From the NCBI GenBank assembly GCA_018061025.1, contig JAGOUY010000004.1, positions 46,099 to 110,098 of the forward strand: a DNA stretch of 64,000 nt, in the 5' to 3' direction. The notes below the pieces were generated by a model, which worked only from the letters and a program-made list of their open reading frames with translations, searched no databases and was not told where the DNA came from. Of this stretch, positions 8,514-15,961 are shown in pieces. Source of the stretch: Patescibacteria group bacterium (GTDB lineage: Bacteria; Patescibacteriota; Patescibacteriia; 2-12-FULL-60-25). Numbering within the stretch: position 1 is the stretch's first letter; each line of letters opens with the position of its first letter. Both the position numbers and the translations under genes were made by a program.

Positions 8514-8888
8514 TTATTCTTTTTCTTTAAATAACTCATGCAATGATAAATGCGCTAGAAATCTATTTTGACAAAACAGAAGCAGCGGCAACGCAACCGA
8601 ACAGAGTATTAGTTGCCAATTAGTAATCGTGCCGTAAAGAGACTGCATCTTGTCTCTAAAGTTCTTCTTTGAAAGCTCAGTGAGGAACATCCAGACCGCA
8701 AAGACTGGCATACACTTCTCAACAATCAATAAAACCTGTTCTTTCAGATCGAACATGTAACCGATGGAATGAGCGTAGTTATTGAGTGGAATAAGGAGTT
8801 TCTCAAGTACTTCTGTAAATGCCTCATAGTTAAATATAGCCATTAGCATGACAAAGATCAATAAAATCCAGCGAATAAGGATCTTCAC
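8514..8888 (-). CDS. Small integral membrane protein, unknown
   Basis: The product has 124 residues. Hydrophobic segments lie near residues 5-25, 52-72 and 90-110, with a lysine-rich stretch between the last two. It heads a two-gene minus-strand unit with the membrane-anchored protein at 7765-8508. It is divergent from the terminase-like gene, and the shared intergenic region carries repeated GATAA/TTATC boxes. No family is recognised. Confidence 0.6.
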   Translation of the reverse strand: MKILIRWILLIFVMLMAIFNYEAFTEVLEKLLIPLNNYAHSIGYMFDLKEQVLLIVEKCMPVFAVWMFLTELSKKNFRDKMQSLYGTITNWQLILCSVALPLLLFCQNRFLAHLSLHELFKEKE

Positions 8889-8971
8889 AACGGCAAATTA
8901 GAAGCAGCGATACTTTACGATAGGTAGTAAAAACAAACAAGCATTTCTTATGTCACTAAGGGATAGGTGTG

Positions 8972-9057
8972 GATAAACTCTTATCTGGGATTAAATGTTG
9001 GTGTTCTAGCTGTTTTTCGTTTTAAAATGAGATAAGCTTAAGTAATATGAACTTATC
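8972..9057. promoter_or_regulatory. Possible operator boxes between divergent element genes
   Basis: GATAA (8972-8976) and TTATC (8981-8985) form a 5-bp inverted repeat. A second pair, GATAAG (9031-9036) and CTTATC (9052-9057), straddles the ATG at 9047. Repeated half-sites in a divergent region suggest a regulator-binding site. The regulator is unknown; the HTH protein encoded at 9047 is a candidate. Confidence 0.35.
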
Positions 9058-9280
9058 ATTAGTGATGATTCACCCAGCTCTTGATCGCCTAACTCCCCGT
9101 CAAAAACGTTTGGTAGCATTAAGGGTAATAAATCCCTTAGCAAGCAATTCCTCACTTATCCGTGCAGCTGGATACAGCCCCGCAAGTGTCACCGGCGGAG
9201 GTGGAAAGGTGATAAAAAGTGATAAGGTTAAACGAGCTTTGAGAGAGATCGTAAATGAAATGATCATTATGGGTTCGTAA
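9047..9280 (+). CDS. Terminase small-subunit-like HTH protein
   Basis: The product has 77 residues. The pattern LTPRQKRLVALRVINP, IRAAGYSPASV, then a basic SDKVKRALREIV resembles the DNA-binding N-terminal region of phage terminase small subunits (family pattern: LT.kQ..F....., ..A...AGYS, ..n..V...l). It is shorter than a full small subunit and lacks an obvious oligomerisation domain. In phage satellites such a protein redirects packaging. It could equally be a general HTH regulator of the element. No Shine-Dalgarno sequence is present, and a second Met at residue 7 is an alternative start. Confidence 0.5.
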   Translation: MNLSLVMIHPALDRLTPRQKRLVALRVINPLASNSSLIRAAGYSPASVTGGGGKVIKSDKVKRALREIVNEMIIMGS

Positions 9281-9286
9281 ATAAGT

Positions 9287-9883
9287 TTATGGCTGAGCGG
9301 AGTACTTCTCTAGTATAGGCAACTTTTTATCAATCAAGACGTTGATTGCGTCTAACGCCTGATCTTGAAAATACCCCGCCACCCAGTAGGATCTAGGGGA
9401 TGAATCCATAAATCTAAATCCTCCTCTATAAGGAATTTCTTTCCAGTGGAAAAGTTTTGGGTGCGCCATGACTTCTATCCAAAAAATGGCATCCCCCAAG
9501 GTCTCGATACGGTCCTCAGCAAATTTTTTTATGCTGTCATATTTTGGTTTTGCCGTCACATAGTCATCGGACTGAAATAAGCCTTCAATGTTTGCGTACT
9601 TGCTTGAGTCTTTTAAGAAGTCAGAAAAAGATGCCAAGTGGTTATTAAAAGCGCTATGGTCATTCCAGTAGTTTAGAAACTTGTTTGCCAAACTGGCTCT
9701 CGTGTGAATCTTTGATAGAAAAAATTCTCTACAGACTTTGATATTATAGGGCTTTGATTGAGTTAGAGCTCTTTTTTCGATTTCTTCAATAAACTCTTTA
9801 AGAACGTTCCCGGCCTCAAGCTTCACCAAGAAAAAAGAAAAGGATTCTCTAAGTTTGATGTCTTCCCTATAAGAATTGAGCAT
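9287..9883 (-). CDS. Unknown protein downstream of a structured RNA
   Basis: The product has 198 residues and appears soluble, with an aromatic-rich C-terminal half (FHWKEIPYRGGFRFM). I recognise no family. The start codon lies about 17 bases after the T-run of an intrinsic terminator that ends the structured RNA at 9901-10049, and no Shine-Dalgarno sequence precedes it. It is therefore either expressed by read-through of that terminator (an attenuator arrangement) or from an unseen promoter. The order RNA, terminator, protein gene also recalls type III toxin-antitoxin loci, but the RNA lacks the tandem repeats typical of those antitoxins. Confidence 0.6.
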   Translation of the reverse strand: MLNSYREDIKLRESFSFFLVKLEAGNVLKEFIEEIEKRALTQSKPYNIKVCREFFLSKIHTRASLANKFLNYWNDHSAFNNHLASFSDFLKDSSKYANIEGLFQSDDYVTAKPKYDSIKKFAEDRIETLGDAIFWIEVMAHPKLFHWKEIPYRGGFRFMDSSPRSYWVAGYFQDQALDAINVLIDKKLPILEKYSAQP

Positions 9884-9900
9884 AAAAAGTTAAAGATAAA

Positions 9901-10049
9901 CAAAAAGGACACCCCTGAGGTGTCGAGACCCAAACAACAGACCCGGAGGTCATGCCGCTTGTTTTATCAGGAGTGCCCGTTAGGGCGCGCCACCACCTCC
10001 TGATAAGCCAAATATCGGCTCAAAAGAGTCTATTGTTTGAATCTCGACA
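9901..10049 (-). ncRNA. Candidate structured RNA with its own promoter and terminator
   Basis: On the minus strand a 22-nt arm (10049-10028) pairs with 9942-9921. The three non-Watson-Crick positions are G-U on this strand but C-A on the other, which fixes the strand. Inside it are a small hairpin (AGCC/GGCU near 10011-10026) and a second stem, AUCAGGAG with CUCCUGAU, that encloses a GCCC-UAAC-GGGC hairpin. A terminator (GACACC/GGUGUC, U-run) ends it at about 9901. Four bases of the outer stem overlap the terminator arm, so the two could compete. It may be a stand-alone RNA or a leader of the 198-residue gene. It matches no RNA family I know. Confidence 0.65.
9903..9924 (-). terminator. Intrinsic terminator of the structured RNA
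   Basis: GGTGTC (9919-9924, read as GACACC on the minus strand) pairs with 9908-9913 across a 5-nt loop. The minus strand then reads CTTTTTG. Bases 9921-9924 also belong to the outer stem of the RNA. Confidence 0.75.
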
Positions 10050-10054
10050 GTGAC

Positions 10055-10083
10055 AATATGCTGCTATTGATGTAAAAAGTCAA
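10055..10083 (-). promoter_or_regulatory. Promoter of the structured RNA
   Basis: On the minus strand, TTGACT (10078-10083) and CATATT (10055-10060) are 17 bp apart. The predicted start, six to seven bases further on, coincides with the first base of the long outer stem at about 10049. Confidence 0.6.
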
Positions 10084-10094
10084 CGAAAGAGTAT

Positions 10095-10907
10095 ATGAGA
10101 TATAGGACGGACTATACGAAGTACAAAAGCGCCACTTCGGATGAGATAGAGTATCTCCAAAAAAGAGAGCTTGAAATGTGGCCTGTTTTAAGTTCGGCCT
10201 TTACCCAAAGCGAAATTAACGGATTGGCTAACACGGATCTTAAACAATTGCTCTGGGTAACTAAGGCACTCATTGATATTGATGAGGATTATGAAAGGAA
10301 GAATGACCAAGGGGACGTGTATCCTCACGAGGATATTTCCTTGCCAATCAATTTAAAAAAGTTCGCATACCGTGACGAGACCGGCATAACGGAGTCAATG
10401 GTTGAAGCGAAATTGAAACCATTATTAGAGGATTTGAAGGCTAGAGAGTATATTCCGTCGTATGGTTTCGGTTTGGATGATCAGGATCGTATTTTATACG
10501 TCAATTCAATGGCACAGATGGTAGCGATGGGTGAGCTGTGGGTTATGCTGGCAAGTGAGGAAAAGTATCGCCAAGCGGGAACACGGCTGGGCGTAAGATT
10601 TGATCCTAATAGGAGCTGTCTTATTTTTGATCAAAAAGAATGCAAGATCTCCCCAAATACTTTCCAATATTCCGTCTGCAAATACATGTTTGAATTATAT
10701 TCATCTGGGGAGTTTGTGGACGTAGAAAAGCTCTGTGAAGAAACGGGAGATGATCCAGAGGAAGGTAGTTCTGTTAAACTGAGTACAGCAGCCCTTGAGG
10801 TGAATAAAAAAACAAAGTGGATATTCGGTTTCCCTATATTTAGAACTCCAAGAGGACAGATCGCTATCGCGAATATAGACCTTAATGAAACCCAAATAAA
10901 ACCCTAA
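10095..10907 (+). CDS. Unknown protein with a possible winged-helix C-terminus
   Basis: The product has 270 residues. The N-terminal half is acidic and helical. Near residues 175-220 the sequence (CLIFDQKECKISPNTFQYSV, then KYMFELYSSGEFVDVEKLCEE) resembles the winged-helix output domain of response regulators, where strands precede a recognition helix. A DNA-binding role is therefore possible but not shown. The gene begins 12 bases from the RNA's -35 box on the opposite strand and ends at a strong terminator, so it is a single-gene unit. No Shine-Dalgarno sequence is present. Confidence 0.6.
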   Translation: MRYRTDYTKYKSATSDEIEYLQKRELEMWPVLSSAFTQSEINGLANTDLKQLLWVTKALIDIDEDYERKNDQGDVYPHEDISLPINLKKFAYRDETGITESMVEAKLKPLLEDLKAREYIPSYGFGLDDQDRILYVNSMAQMVAMGELWVMLASEEKYRQAGTRLGVRFDPNRSCLIFDQKECKISPNTFQYSVCKYMFELYSSGEFVDVEKLCEETGDDPEEGSSVKLSTAALEVNKKTKWIFGFPIFRTPRGQIAIANIDLNETQIKP

Positions 10908-10947
10908 CAGAATAAAAGATTAGCTAAGCATAGCCACGACATGACCC

Positions 10948-10973
10948 GACCAGTTTCTCTGGTCTGTTTTGTT
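10948..10973 (+). terminator. Intrinsic terminator
   Basis: GACCAG (10948-10953) pairs with CTGGTC (10959-10964), followed by TGTTTTGTT. It closes the unit ending at 10907 and shows that the next coding frame must start beyond it. Confidence 0.8.
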
Positions 10974-11001
10974 ATCGTTTCAAAGTGCACACAACAAAAA
11001 C

Positions 11002-11020
11002 CCGTGGCTCGCGACCACGG
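11002..11020 (+). promoter_or_regulatory. Leader hairpin before the primase gene
   Basis: CCGTGG (11002-11007) pairs with CCACGG (11015-11020) around a CTCGCGA loop. It lies 26 bases before the ATG at 11046 and has no T-run. It may be a leader structure of the replication operon or a member of the TCGCGA palindrome family. Confidence 0.35.
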
Positions 11021-11045
11021 ATCTCACTCACACCAGTCTAAATCT

Positions 11046-11627
11046 ATGTTTAATGATAGCAGCGCATATCCAGTACATCAATACATAAGCCCCACCCCAA
11101 CTGATTTAATAACAATTTTTCCCGAGGCTCGTACCGGCTACATCCTCCCAAGGCTCAGAGAGCTAGAATCGTATGTCACCAAACTTGAGTCAGCGATAGC
11201 AATTAGTATACGTCGTTCTCAGTGTATTAAAGACGGCTGGTTCGTTCGTGAAGTGCTTAAGGTCTTTGATGTTAGTGATCTGGTTGATTTCAGACGTGAG
11301 ACATTTCGTCTCAAACGGTATCTGCCGATAAAGATAAAACCATCACGAAGCGGCGTAAACCAAGAACAAATTGCCCGAGCTAAAGAATATCCGATTCTTC
11401 AGATCGCTGAGTTCCATCTTCAAAACATAAAAAAATGTGGGGGTACCTATAGGACTTTGTGTCCGTATCACGACGAACGGACTCCAAGCTTCTATCTATA
11501 CCCGCAAACGAACACTTTTCACTGTTATGGTTGCCAAGAGCATGGAGATGTAATCAGTTTAACCAAAAAACTTCACAACCTTGGCTTCGTCGAAACTATT
11601 AAATATCTGGCACCCACATATGAGTAA
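11046..11627 (+). CDS. Primase-type CHC2 zinc-finger protein
   Basis: The product has 193 residues from the ATG at 11046. An open frame back to 10941 crosses a terminator, so the internal start is preferred. The C-terminal part holds the DnaG-type zinc motif CPYHDERTPSF...HCYGCQEHGD (Cys/His near 139-142, Cys pair near 160-163), which contacts template DNA during primer synthesis. The Toprim catalytic domain of DnaG is absent, so this is either a primase accessory subunit or acts with the next gene. It overlaps that gene by 8 bp, which indicates translational coupling. Confidence 0.75.
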   Translation: MFNDSSAYPVHQYISPTPTDLITIFPEARTGYILPRLRELESYVTKLESAIAISIRRSQCIKDGWFVREVLKVFDVSDLVDFRRETFRLKRYLPIKIKPSRSGVNQEQIARAKEYPILQIAEFHLQNIKKCGGTYRTLCPYHDERTPSFYLYPQTNTFHCYGCQEHGDVISLTKKLHNLGFVETIKYLAPTYE

Positions 11628-13179
11628 TAAAAATGAGAAACTTGAATCTGAGTTGTCGCGTCTTGAAGGCCAGATGGAGCCGCCTAATCCCGCTGAAGCT
11701 TTATTGTTCTTGATCCCCGCTGAAACTCCCCATGCAGCCCTTTCAGCCCGTTTACGCCCTGTATGGGATGCGCTAGCACAGGAGGATGAAATTACCGCCT
11801 CGCTCTTCATTGATAACAAGCTTAAAGAATATTTTGGCTTTAAAAAGAGTGATCTGAGACCATTTCATAAAGCGTATCATAAAGCTAGGCAGATGCTGGA
11901 GGCTGTCGCTGAAGATTCAAAAAAGAATCAAGAGAGGACGGAGTTACTTGATAGGGACATAAACTCCCCAGAGGCTATAGCTGCGATTTCGAAAATTGGC
12001 ATTGTTGACTCGAGTGTATTTGATCTTGTCGTCGCTACCTATATTGCCGCAAAGCTGCGGACGACCCCACCTATTTGGTTAATGCTTGTCGGTGCTCCCT
12101 CTTCTTTCAAGACAGAATTAGTTCGCCTGATTGATCTACCAGAGATTTATAGCTTAGATACGCTCACTGAGAACGCGTTCGCGTCGGGCTATGTTAAGGC
12201 GGACGGTTCCGAACCAGAGGACCTATTACCCCTACTAGATGGTAAATGTCTCGTCATTAAAGATCTCACGACACTCTTCTCTCTCAAAGAAGACACGATC
12301 AAAAAGATACTTGGCGACCTAACCAGTATCTTTGATGGTAAGTTTGAAAAGTTTACAGCAACACGGGGAGACGTTCGTTATTACTCGCAGTTTTCCATGG
12401 CTACGTGCATCACGCCTGCCATTCTGAGCAAGCATCACACGTATATGCATCAGCTGGGTGGAAGATTTTTCTTCATCCGTTTGCCTGAGCTTACGCCTGA
12501 AATGCTTGAACAAGGGCATGTGATTGCCTGGGACTCGACGAATCGTGAAGAACGCATCAATCAGGCACGGCAAATAGTTTCGACTTACTGCCATCAAGTG
12601 AGCGAAAAAGCCGCAGCGCTCTATCCTAATATTCAACCGGAGACAGTCGCTATTCAAACATGGATCAATACAGCTGCTGACTTCATCGCTCACGCACGCG
12701 GTACAGTCGTCACAAAAGAAGTGACGTTTGAGAAGAAAAACGAAGACGGAAAGACTGAAAAAGTTGATTACTATGAAGTTTCAAATCCACAAATAGAACA
12801 GCCGTGGCGTATTCTGAACCAGCTACGATCCCTGGCTCGTGTGCTTGCGGCTATGCGTGGAAAAACCCTGGTTACTGCCGAAGAACTGGAAACTTTAAAA
12901 GCGATTACGATCTCTAGTATGCCGATTGATCGTGCGGTGGTTGTGGCTGAGTTACTTAAGGCAAACTATCTTTTTCCACGTGAAGTCGGCGAACGTATCA
13001 ATAAAAGCGCTAAGACGGCTGGGCGGTATTTGAAAGAATTGACCGTCCTGGGATTAGTCGTGGTCGAGGAAGCAAAAGATCCAAATACCGGACGTGATAC
13101 AAAGTGGTATTCGCTAAAACCAGAATATAAAGAGTTTCTTATAGGTTCCAAAATACAGACAGAGGTGACTCCCTTTTAA
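11620..13179 (+). CDS. Replication ATPase / helicase-like protein
   Basis: The product has 519 residues. Walker A is GAPSSFKTE near residues 158-166, and a Walker B-like strand, CLVIKDLT, follows near 209-216. ATCITPAIL and FFFIRLPEL fit the sensor strands of a AAA+ or superfamily 3-like helicase. The C-terminal region (ERINKSAKTAGRYLKELTVL) looks like a winged helix. Together with the upstream zinc-finger protein it forms a primase-helicase pair typical of phage, plasmid or satellite replication modules. The start at 11620 overlaps the previous stop. An upstream Met at 11581 is in frame but less likely. Confidence 0.75.
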   Translation: MSNKNEKLESELSRLEGQMEPPNPAEALLFLIPAETPHAALSARLRPVWDALAQEDEITASLFIDNKLKEYFGFKKSDLRPFHKAYHKARQMLEAVAEDSKKNQERTELLDRDINSPEAIAAISKIGIVDSSVFDLVVATYIAAKLRTTPPIWLMLVGAPSSFKTELVRLIDLPEIYSLDTLTENAFASGYVKADGSEPEDLLPLLDGKCLVIKDLTTLFSLKEDTIKKILGDLTSIFDGKFEKFTATRGDVRYYSQFSMATCITPAILSKHHTYMHQLGGRFFFIRLPELTPEMLEQGHVIAWDSTNREERINQARQIVSTYCHQVSEKAAALYPNIQPETVAIQTWINTAADFIAHARGTVVTKEVTFEKKNEDGKTEKVDYYEVSNPQIEQPWRILNQLRSLARVLAAMRGKTLVTAEELETLKAITISSMPIDRAVVVAELLKANYLFPREVGERINKSAKTAGRYLKELTVLGLVVVEEAKDPNTGRDTKWYSLKPEYKEFLIGSKIQTEVTPF

Positions 13180-13205
13180 TCATTACTCATCACTTCCCAT
13201 CTTCT

Positions 13206-13505
13206 ATGATCGACGCTAACATGCAGTCAACCTCTCATCAGGCTAACGCCCTTCGACAACAAAAGACACCTGATATGATAGAAACAGCACAAAAAACGCT
13301 GGAAGTTGATTTAGATTTCCTAAATCTCAAAGAGGTAGCAACCATCCTCCGCGTAGCGCCTATAAGCGTTTACAGGCTCATAGCGAGGCGTGCCATTCCA
13401 GTTTACCGCGCTTGTCGCAAGATTCTATTCAAGAGAACGGATGTCCTTGAGTATCTTAGTCAACACCGAAAAGATCCCGCCCGCTATGGCAGTCCGAAAG
13501 CCTAA
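13206..13505 (+). CDS. Excisionase-family DNA-binding protein
   Basis: The product has 99 residues. NLKEVATILRVAPISVYRLI and the following basic stretch RRAIPVYRACRKILFKRTDV form the winged helix-turn-helix of the excisionase/MerR-like family, ending in VLEYL. It binds near the attachment site and sets the direction of recombination. It overlaps the integrase start at 13486 by 20 bp, so the two are translated together. Later Met codons (13221, 13275) are possible starts because the first 40 residues are not conserved in the decayed copy at 6941. Confidence 0.8.
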   Translation: MIDANMQSTSHQANALRQQKTPDMIETAQKTLEVDLDFLNLKEVATILRVAPISVYRLIARRAIPVYRACRKILFKRTDVLEYLSQHRKDPARYGSPKA

Positions 13506-14646
13506 GGGCAAAGGTTGGCAAGCAGACTTCCAAGTAGACGGCGTACGCTATCGTAAAAGCTCTCCCCTCAACACCAAGGCAGCAGCAGAAGCGTTGGAGG
13601 TTCTTATGCGGCAGGCTTTATCACAGAAAGGCACCATCAAACATCTCTTTGCTCAACCCAAACAACAAACTCCCCCGAGCGCCCCAACTTTTGCCGCGTT
13701 CTCTGAACGGTGGATGACGGCCTACGTGATGGTAAACAATAAACCCTCTGAACAAAGAGCAAAGCGTAAAATTCTCAACGCCTGCCTTCTCCCGTTCTTT
13801 GGCAAGCATCTATTGAGTGAGATAAAAACCGTTGATGTGGAAAGTTATAAATCACAAGAGTTGCAGCGTGGCATATCGGCCAAGACGATTAACAACCGCT
13901 TAGCCGTCCTACGCAAATGTTTAGTCACCGCGATGGAATGGGAGGAGCTTGAACGCGTGCCAAAGGTTCAGCTGCTTAAAACCACGCCTCCACGCTTTCG
14001 TCATCTAGGCGAAGTAGAAGTTCAGGCGATCTTGGCCGCGAGCACCACACCAATGCAGCGAACCATGCTGTTAATTGCGGCCAGAACAGGCTTACGCTTC
14101 TCCGAGCTACGTGCTCTTGAATGGGGAGATATTGATTTCGGCCTTAAGCTCTTAACCGTGCGACGGTGTGCCGTCTTAAAAGACATAGGCACACCAAAGA
14201 ACGGACGAATAAGACATATCTCTCTAACTGTCGATGCGCTGGCGGCTCTTGAATCCATAAGAGCGGGGTCGGGCTTAGTCTTCACCTTTCGCGGAAAGAT
14301 GTGCGTACACTGGACTTCTCTTTCTCACCTCCAACTCGCATGCAAGAAAGCAGGGATCGACCCGATAGGTTGGCATACGCTACGTCACACGTTCGCTAGC
14401 CAGCTCGTGAACCGTGGCGCGACGCTCCAAGCCGTACAAATCCTCTTAGGACACTCCACCGTAAACATGACACAGCGTTATGCTCATATGGCACCGGAAA
14501 CCATGCGCGAGACAATTAAACTTTTGGAACCCAAGCCAGCCCAGACAGAACCCAAAATGTCTCCCACGTGTCTACCAACACAAAATAGAAACAACAACGA
14601 TCTCGAACGACTCCTTCAACAAGTATTCGTTTCTCCGCATATATAA
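13486..14646 (+). CDS. Tyrosine-recombinase integrase
   Basis: The product has 386 residues from the ATG at 13486. A frame back to 13390 runs inside the excisionase gene and is rejected. It has an N-terminal Arm/AP2-like DNA-binding part (KGKGWQADFQVDGVRYRK), a core-binding domain, and the catalytic set: Arg in ARTGLRFSELRALEW near 200-214, HTLRHTF near 296-302, LLGHST near 319-324 and the tyrosine in QRYAHM near 333. It appears complete. The gene points at and ends 46 bp from tRNA-Ser(GCT), whose 3' end is duplicated at 7339 and about 170, so that tRNA is very probably its target. Confidence 0.92.
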   Translation: MAVRKPKGKGWQADFQVDGVRYRKSSPLNTKAAAEALEVLMRQALSQKGTIKHLFAQPKQQTPPSAPTFAAFSERWMTAYVMVNNKPSEQRAKRKILNACLLPFFGKHLLSEIKTVDVESYKSQELQRGISAKTINNRLAVLRKCLVTAMEWEELERVPKVQLLKTTPPRFRHLGEVEVQAILAASTTPMQRTMLLIAARTGLRFSELRALEWGDIDFGLKLLTVRRCAVLKDIGTPKNGRIRHISLTVDALAALESIRAGSGLVFTFRGKMCVHWTSLSHLQLACKKAGIDPIGWHTLRHTFASQLVNRGATLQAVQILLGHSTVNMTQRYAHMAPETMRETIKLLEPKPAQTEPKMSPTCLPTQNRNNNDLERLLQQVFVSPHI

Positions 14647-14653
14647 ACGAAAA

Positions 14654-14688
14654 ACAGTGGGCGTTGATTTAGAACGCTCACTGTTTAT
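14654..14688 (+). terminator. Hairpin between integrase and tRNA
   Basis: AACAGTGGGCG pairs imperfectly with CGCTCACTGTT, giving a 10-11-bp stem that ends in TTAT. It occupies the same place as the hairpins at 88-139 and 7293-7340, although its sequence differs. Confidence 0.55.
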
Positions 14689-14691
14689 CGA

Positions 14692-14783
14692 TGGCGGAGA
14701 GGGAGGGATTCGAACCCTCGCGGGCTTTTTAGACCCCTAGGAGATTAGCAATCTCCCCCCTTCAGCCTCTTGGGTACCTCTCC
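14692..14783 (-). tRNA. tRNA-Ser(GCT)
   Basis: The 92-nt gene has a GGAGAGG/CCTCTCC acceptor stem, G73 discriminator, encoded CCA, and an anticodon loop TTGCTAA between GGAGA and TCTCC. It has the long variable arm of a class II serine tRNA and a T-loop TTCGAAT. Its 3' part is the attachment core of the integrated elements, which lie downstream of the tRNA, so the gene stays functional after each insertion. Confidence 0.95.
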
Positions 14784-14860
14784 GTTTTAGGGGCGTTTTT
14801 AAGCCATATTGAAAACGCGGTGGCATAGTAGCAAAGGATTGAAAGACAGGCAATTCTTTA

Positions 14861-14888
14861 TTGACGAGAGAAAGAAAGCCTGTAAGAT
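14861..14888 (+). promoter_or_regulatory. Promoter of the orphan gene at 14908
   Basis: TTGACG (14861-14866) and TAAGAT (14883-14888) are 16 bp apart. The Shine-Dalgarno sequence GGAGG (14897-14901) follows almost at once. Confidence 0.5.
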
Positions 14889-14907
14889 TCCCTCCCGGAG
14901 GACGGCA

Positions 14908-15363
14908 ATGAGAGATCGTGAAGTACCTGGGCTCGAAGACATGGCGAGCGCACTCACCGAGGCAAATCTTCTCCCTCAGGGCGAGCAGCTTTCCATCGAA
15001 TCTTACACCCGACCCGCCAGGGGAAAACCGGGCATCCTGCTCGAGTTCCACCGTGGCGACCACGTATTCGAAGTACTGGTTCACAGCTGCGGTGCTCTGA
15101 TCCTGGAAATTCGTGCGGAAGGAGAGGGGGATAACAACTCTCTTTCTCCCTACCTGATGATCTATCACGGCGAACGTGGGTGGTGCCTGCGCCTCGACGG
15201 AGCCTTTAGCCATAAGGCTACCCCTTTCCTCAAGGAATTGAGGGCGCGCCTGCCTCCCCCTATCTGCAACGGCAGCCATCGATTCGATCGATTTAACGGC
15301 GTTCATGCTCTGCGGATCGCAGCGCATGCGTTCGCAGTACTTCCCATCAAACGCGCTCTCTGA
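14908..15363 (+). CDS. Orphan protein between two tRNA-Ser genes
   Basis: The product has 151 residues. GGAGG stands seven bases before the ATG at 14908, which decides the start over an in-frame Met at 14809. There is no signal peptide or membrane segment. The middle (LLEFHRGDHVFEVLVHSCG) looks like a beta-strand-rich domain. I recognise no family. It has its own promoter and a terminator at 15382, and a composition GC-richer than the nearby element, like the other orphan cassettes in this window. Confidence 0.65.
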   Translation: MRDREVPGLEDMASALTEANLLPQGEQLSIESYTRPARGKPGILLEFHRGDHVFEVLVHSCGALILEIRAEGEGDNNSLSPYLMIYHGERGWCLRLDGAFSHKATPFLKELRARLPPPICNGSHRFDRFNGVHALRIAAHAFAVLPIKRAL

Positions 15364-15381
15364 TCTTTTATCACTCTCTCT

Positions 15382-15406
15382 AAGGCCTGGTGGCCTTGTT
15401 TGTTTT
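15382..15406 (+). terminator. Intrinsic terminator of the 14908 gene
   Basis: AAGGCC (15382-15387) pairs with GGCCTT (15392-15397) across a 4-nt loop, then GTTTGTTTT. Confidence 0.8.
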
Positions 15407-15517
15407 AAAGATATAGATTACGTGGGAGCGACCCCCTCTATCTCGACAGGTAGCGTAAAAGCCGTTAGTATTTGCCCATCATAGAAGAGAAGATTGAGTC
15501 GCTACAGCAAAACATAT

Positions 15518-15697
<180 letters not shown>

Positions 15698-15863
15698 AGC
15701 AGAAGGATACGTCCTTCACTGATTGGTTGAGCCACGTGACTTGCGAGTTTTTTATCAAAATTTTATCTTATTTTAGCTCTTTTTTCATACTTTTTAGATA
15801 AGCTTTGATTTCATTAACCATTCTTCCTGTGGATAAGGTAACCTTCCTTACCCTTTTTTAACC

Positions 15864-15892
15864 TTGACAGGGTTTTTTATATGTGCTGAGTT
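15864..15892 (+). promoter_or_regulatory. Possible promoter of the secreted orphan gene
   Basis: TTGACA (15864-15869) lies 17 bp before TGAGTT (15887-15892). The -35 box is perfect, the -10 box weak. The stretch TGTGCTGAG is shared at the same spacing with the promoter before 56498. Confidence 0.45.
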
Positions 15893-15961
15893 GTACCTCC
15901 CACCCCCTAACGGTGTGGGATAAACCAGAGGAGCATCGTGGCTCCTCAGGAGGATAGTGTC

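Noticed and set aside
9287..10049. Type III toxin-antitoxin or retron locus
   Set aside because: The RNA has no tandem repeats as type III antitoxins do, and no reverse transcriptase is present. Kept only as an analogy.
14737..15327. 196-residue minus-strand frame opposite the 14908 gene
   Set aside because: It runs through tRNA-Ser(GCT) and lacks a ribosome site. The plus-strand gene has promoter, Shine-Dalgarno sequence and terminator.
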